Shown: piece by piece, positions 61,309 through 64,000 of the stretch
Layout of the letters: the number at the start of each line of letters is the position of its first letter
How positions within the stretch are numbered: the first letter of the stretch is position 1
Source: Saprospiraceae bacterium
GTDB lineage: Bacteria > Bacteroidota > Bacteroidia > Chitinophagales > Saprospiraceae
Assembly: GCA_020627535.1 (NCBI GenBank)
Contig: JAHDGU010000001.1
Span: 476,670-540,669 of the forward strand
Length of the DNA: 64,000 nucleotides
Direction: 5' to 3'
The notes under the pieces: generated by a model
What the model was told of the DNA's origin: nothing
The model's database searches: none
What the model saw: only the letters and a program-made list of their open reading frames with translations
Position numbers and translations under genes: made by a program

Positions 61309-61590
61309 TTATTCAGATGCATTAATCTGATCAGTCATCTCCTTGGATATCGCACTGATCATGACATCCATGACTGCTTTATCTGATATCTTCAGAGTTA
61401 CAGTTTTTTCGTCGAGCTTGGTAATCGTGCCGATAATGCCAGAACTCGTCACTACACGGTCACCTTTTTTGAGCAAACCCAGAAAGTTGCCCTGCTCCTT
61501 TTGCTTTTTGGCTTGTGGTCTGATAAAGAAAAAATAGAAGACTATGATGATTCCTCCAAGAAATAAGAGATTGAGTGTTCCTTCTCCCAT
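61309..61590 (-). CDS. yajC: Preprotein translocase subunit YajC
   Basis: Small single-helix partner of SecDF in the Sec translocon. A 93-residue protein with one transmembrane helix (about residues 5-24: LLFLGGIIIVFYFFFIRPQ) followed by the conserved QAKKQKEQGNFLGLLKKGD and VVTSSGIIGTI blocks. The C-terminal extension ends VMISAISKEMTDQ. It follows the DUF1573 lipoprotein gene on the same strand after 38 bases. Confidence 0.93.
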   Translation of the reverse strand: MGEGTLNLLFLGGIIIVFYFFFIRPQAKKQKEQGNFLGLLKKGDRVVTSSGIIGTITKLDEKTVTLKISDKAVMDVMISAISKEMTDQINASE

Positions 61591-61628
61591 AATGATTGGC
61601 TTGTACTGCTTGAGATGATTAGTTGATG

Positions 61629-62243
61629 TTAATTTCTAGGGGTATCCACCACACCGACGAGCTTGACCACATTATTCTTAGGAATTGTGTTTGCGATCAC
61701 GGTGATAGGTTTGGTTTGTCGACCGATCTTTCCTTTGGTCTCAAATCTCGCTTTGATGGTGTCAGTTTGTCCAGGCTCTATTGGATACTTTGGCCATTCC
61801 GGTATCGTACAACCACAGGTCGAACGCGCCTCACTGATGATGAGCACCGACTTACCAGTATTGGTGAAGATGAAATCATGGTGGACTGTATCACCTTCCA
61901 TGACCCACCCAAAATCAAAGCTCTCTTGTTGAAAACTCATTTTGGGCACCTTCGTTTGCTCCTTGGGTTTAGGCTTGGCGCTCACCGGGTTCTTGATAAT
62001 TTCTGATATGTCCTCGACCTCCACGATTTGCATCTCTTTGGAGTCATCCTTTTTGCTTGATTCACTAACTTGATTGTTTGTAGCTGGAACACTTTCGGAC
62101 TCTAGCGAGCTGTCATCCGAGGCATGAGCCACCTTATCAGATGACCGAGATTCAGAATCACTATACGACTCGACATCACTTCCACATGCACTACACATCA
62201 GAATCCCGATTAGAAGTAAGCCGTACCTAGACATATCATTCAT
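61629..62243 (-). CDS. DUF1573 lipoprotein
   Basis: A 204-residue predicted lipoprotein. The signal ends ILMCSACGSD, with the lipid-bearing Cys near residue 19-20. A Ser/Asp/Lys-rich linker of about 90 residues follows, then a DUF1573 (Ig-like) domain with FDFGWVMEGDTVHHDFIFTN in part (FDFGWVMEGDTV) and the STCGCTIPEWPK signature. DUF1573 proteins are common in Bacteroidota and of unknown function. A longer frame starting at 62315 would cover the promoter; ATG at 62243 (or 62234) is preferred. Confidence 0.88.
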   Translation of the reverse strand: MNDMSRYGLLLIGILMCSACGSDVESYSDSESRSSDKVAHASDDSSLESESVPATNNQVSESSKKDDSKEMQIVEVEDISEIIKNPVSAKPKPKEQTKVPKMSFQQESFDFGWVMEGDTVHHDFIFTNTGKSVLIISEARSTCGCTIPEWPKYPIEPGQTDTIKARFETKGKIGRQTKPITVIANTIPKNNVVKLVGVVDTPRN

Positions 62244-62255
62244 GAATTTGCTATA

Positions 62256-62263
62256 CAAACGTA
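62256..62263 (-). promoter_or_regulatory. -7 element of the DUF1573 gene
   Basis: On the minus strand TACGTTTG matches TAnnTTTG and ends 12 bases before the ATG at 62243. It lies inside the longer possible frame and so argues for the shorter start. Confidence 0.5.
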
Positions 62264-62356
62264 CGCTAAATGACGCATGTGATCGAGGAGTTGAACATTT
62301 CGCAGTCTTTAGCACTTTGAGCTTCGGTGTCAGCTACCCAGCTGATGGAATACCAG

Positions 62357-62364
62357 TAATTTTG
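62357..62364 (+). promoter_or_regulatory. -7 element of trxB
   Basis: TAATTTTG matches TAnnTTTG and ends 19 bases before the trxB ATG at 62384. Confidence 0.5.
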
Positions 62365-62383
62365 CACTCACTTAATCGCACAC

Positions 62384-63316
62384 ATGGAAAGACACAAATG
62401 CGTCATCATAGGCTCAGGACCTGCAGGATATACAGCAGCGATCTATGCCGCTAGAGCCAATCTAGCACCTATACTTTATACCGGAAGTGACCCAGGAGGA
62501 CAGCTCATGATCACTACGGATGTTGAAAATTATCCGGGTTATCCTGACGGTATCATGGGACCACAGATGATGGAAGACTTCAAGAAGCAGGCGGAGAGAT
62601 TTGGTACTGACGTCAGGTATGAGATGATTGCCTCAGTCGACTTCACTGGGCCTGTACACCAGTTGACGACTGAGGGTGGTACTGTCCTTGAGGCTGACTC
62701 TGTGATCATTAGTACAGGGGCTTCCGCCAAATGGCTTGGTATAGAATCAGAGCAAAAACTGATGAATAAAGGTGTATCAGCCTGTGCAGTATGTGATGGA
62801 TTCTTCTTTAAAGGGACTCCAGTAGCCATCGTAGGTGGTGGAGATACGGCTTGTGAAGAAGCTTCTTATCTCAGTAAGATTTGTACGGAAGTACACATGC
62901 TAGTACGGCGTGATGAAATGCGGGCTTCAAAGATCATGCAAGAGCGTGTCAAGAATACAGACAACATCACTATCCACTGGAATACGAGTACCGTTGAGAT
63001 TCTTGGCCAAGATGAAGTTACCGGAGCCTTGGTGGAAGACACGCGCACCGGAGAAAGACGGGAGATCTCAGTCAATGCATTTTTTGTAGCGATAGGTCAT
63101 AAGCCCAATACTGATATCTTCAAAGGCTGGCTTGATCTCAATCCTGCAGGATACATCTTGACCAAAGCCGATAGCACACATACCAAAGTAGAAGGTGTCT
63201 TTGCCTCAGGCGATGCACAAGATTTCACCTATCGACAGGCTGTCACAGCTGCTGGTACTGGATGTATGGCTGCACTTGATGCTGAGCGCTATCTCACAGA
63301 AAAAGGAATCATATAA
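62384..63316 (+). CDS. trxB: Thioredoxin reductase
   Basis: FAD enzyme that reduces thioredoxin with NADPH. The 310-residue low-molecular-weight type has the FAD motif IIGSGPAGYTAAIYAAR (about residues 6-22), the redox pair CAVC in SACAVCDGFFFKG (about 134-146), the NADPH motif VAIVGGGDTACEEASYL (about 148-164), and FASGDAQDFTYRQAVTAAGTG (in part: SGDAQDFTYRQAV) at the C-terminus. It is followed by fbaA on the same strand after 26 bases. It could supply the exported thiol proteins of the window only through thioredoxin and a membrane carrier. Confidence 0.97.
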   Translation: MERHKCVIIGSGPAGYTAAIYAARANLAPILYTGSDPGGQLMITTDVENYPGYPDGIMGPQMMEDFKKQAERFGTDVRYEMIASVDFTGPVHQLTTEGGTVLEADSVIISTGASAKWLGIESEQKLMNKGVSACAVCDGFFFKGTPVAIVGGGDTACEEASYLSKICTEVHMLVRRDEMRASKIMQERVKNTDNITIHWNTSTVEILGQDEVTGALVEDTRTGERREISVNAFFVAIGHKPNTDIFKGWLDLNPAGYILTKADSTHTKVEGVFASGDAQDFTYRQAVTAAGTGCMAALDAERYLTEKGII

Positions 63317-63342
63317 CAAATCCCCAAAATCAAACAATAGAT

Positions 63343-64000
63343 ATGTCAAAGTTTAGAGCAGGAGTCCTCCACGGTGATGAGGTCACAGAACTATTCAACT
63401 ATGCCAATGAAAATGACTTCGCGATCCCAGCAGTCAATGTCGTCGGGACCAATTCAGTCAATGCCGTACTGGAAACAGCCAAAGAACTCAATAGTCCTGT
63501 AATCGTGCAGTTTTCCAATGGGGGGGCATCTTTCTACGCTGGAAAATCATTGAGCAATGATGGGCAGAAGGCCGCGATTCTCGGTGGCATATCTGGTGCT
63601 CTCCATGTACACGCTATGGCAGAAGCTTATGGAGTGACTGTAGTCTTGCATACAGATCACTGCGCCAAGAAGATTTTACCTTGGGTGGAAGGCTTGGTGG
63701 ACTTTGGTGAGAAGTTTCACAAAGAGAGAGGCTATCCTCTCTACTCGAGTCACATGCTTGACTTCAGCGAAGAGAGTCTAGAAGAAAATCTAGAGCTCTG
63801 CGAAAAGATGTTTCAGCGAATGAGCAAAATCGGTATGACACTTGAGATGGAACTCGGTGTCACTGGTGGCGAAGAAGATGGTGTTGACAATACTGACATC
63901 GACAATAGTAAGCTCTACACACAGCCTGAAGAGGTGGCAGAGTCGTATGAAAGACTCATGAAAATTAGCCCAAGATTTACCATTGCAGCAGCATTTGGAA
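63343..64000 (+). CDS. fbaA: Class II fructose-bisphosphate aldolase, 3' end cut by window edge
   Basis: Zinc-dependent glycolytic enzyme splitting fructose 1,6-bisphosphate into DHAP and glyceraldehyde 3-phosphate. The first 219 residues are visible, beginning with ATG at 63343. They include VIVQFSNGGASFYAGK (about residues 47-62), the zinc-binding HTDHCAKK (about 103-110), YSSHMLDFSEESLEENL (partly), and MELGVTGGEEDG (about 169-180). The FBA class IIA subtype is suggested by the FSNGGA and GVTGGEEDG wording. The frame stays open to the window end. Lies in a likely operon with trxB. Confidence 0.97.
   Translation, partial: MSKFRAGVLHGDEVTELFNYANENDFAIPAVNVVGTNSVNAVLETAKELNSPVIVQFSNGGASFYAGKSLSNDGQKAAILGGISGALHVHAMAEAYGVTVVLHTDHCAKKILPWVEGLVDFGEKFHKERGYPLYSSHMLDFSEESLEENLELCEKMFQRMSKIGMTLEMELGVTGGEEDGVDNTDIDNSKLYTQPEEVAESYERLMKISPRFTIAAAFG

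Overview
The window reads as a chromosomal segment of a Bacteroidota bacterium, most likely a marine or environmental Saprospiria- or Flavobacteriia-like lineage (the lineage is inference). Supporting signs are type IX secretion (T9SS) sorting domains of both kinds, a PorP/SprF protein, two TonB-dependent receptors with carboxypeptidase-like N-termini, a DUF4249 lipoprotein, EttA, zinc metzincins of the DUF5117 type, and many TAnnTTTG elements (the Bacteroidota -7 promoter) close to start codons. No rRNA, tRNA, CRISPR array, prophage or intact insertion sequence was found. Most of the window is housekeeping sequence with envelope and secretion genes between.

Layout. 1-1458: 3' part of dnaK and its terminator, then a non-coding 477-base gap holding a 305-base element with 19-base inverted ends. 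1936-7848: pyrG, a TrmH-type methyltransferase and rimO packed together, then a small membrane protein, an exported MsrB and an exported thioredoxin-fold protein. 7881-17947: a BNR-propeller T9SS protein, an HhH/beta-barrel protein with an alpha/beta hydrolase, a DUF5686 protein and three uncharacterised genes. 17990-25723 (minus strand): metzincin, acyl-CoA dehydrogenase, rarA, a RES-Xre toxin-antitoxin pair with a clear operator-like inverted repeat, and ettA. 25810-32317: TonB receptor plus DUF4249 lipoprotein, an orphan CoA-transferase subunit A, and a secreted S74-chaperone protein built from 222-base tandem repeats. 32412-46235: GNAT, lpdA, WG-repeat lipoprotein, PLP decarboxylase, coaD, beta-helix protein, pruA, then a T9SS cargo protein and a second TonB receptor as a pair. 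46310-53112: the overlapping ribF-GT2-rluA-rlmH-rhomboid operon, divergent mrp/NifU-like/pyrF, and a sirtuin lacking zinc cysteines. 53290-60784: one transcription unit with visible promoter and terminator encoding PorP/SprF, a TPR/PD40/OmpA-like protein and a 1256-residue type B T9SS adhesin. 60816-64000: an unknown gene, yajC, a DUF1573 lipoprotein, trxB and the start of fbaA.

How the genes fit together. The surface proteins (two TonB systems, three proteins with T9SS sorting domains, beta-helix, WG and S74-repeat proteins) suggest an organism that displays large adhesins and takes up macromolecule breakdown products. The rest serves translation and RNA modification, NAD/FAD/CoA cofactors, Fe-S assembly, pyrimidine synthesis and redox repair.

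Beyond genes, three DNA-level signals stand out: a dispersed octamer GCGAAAGC, usually inside a longer CATTTnGGCGAAAGCC context and found in several reading frames and between genes; strong enrichment of GATC; and promoters so close to the start codons of ribF and the NifU-like gene that their mRNAs should be leaderless. I did not find a clearly new multi-gene system. The candidates most worth work are the dispersed motif, the repeat protein, the PorP/adhesin operon, the T9SS cargo/TonB pair with its intercistronic hairpin, and the RES-Xre operator.
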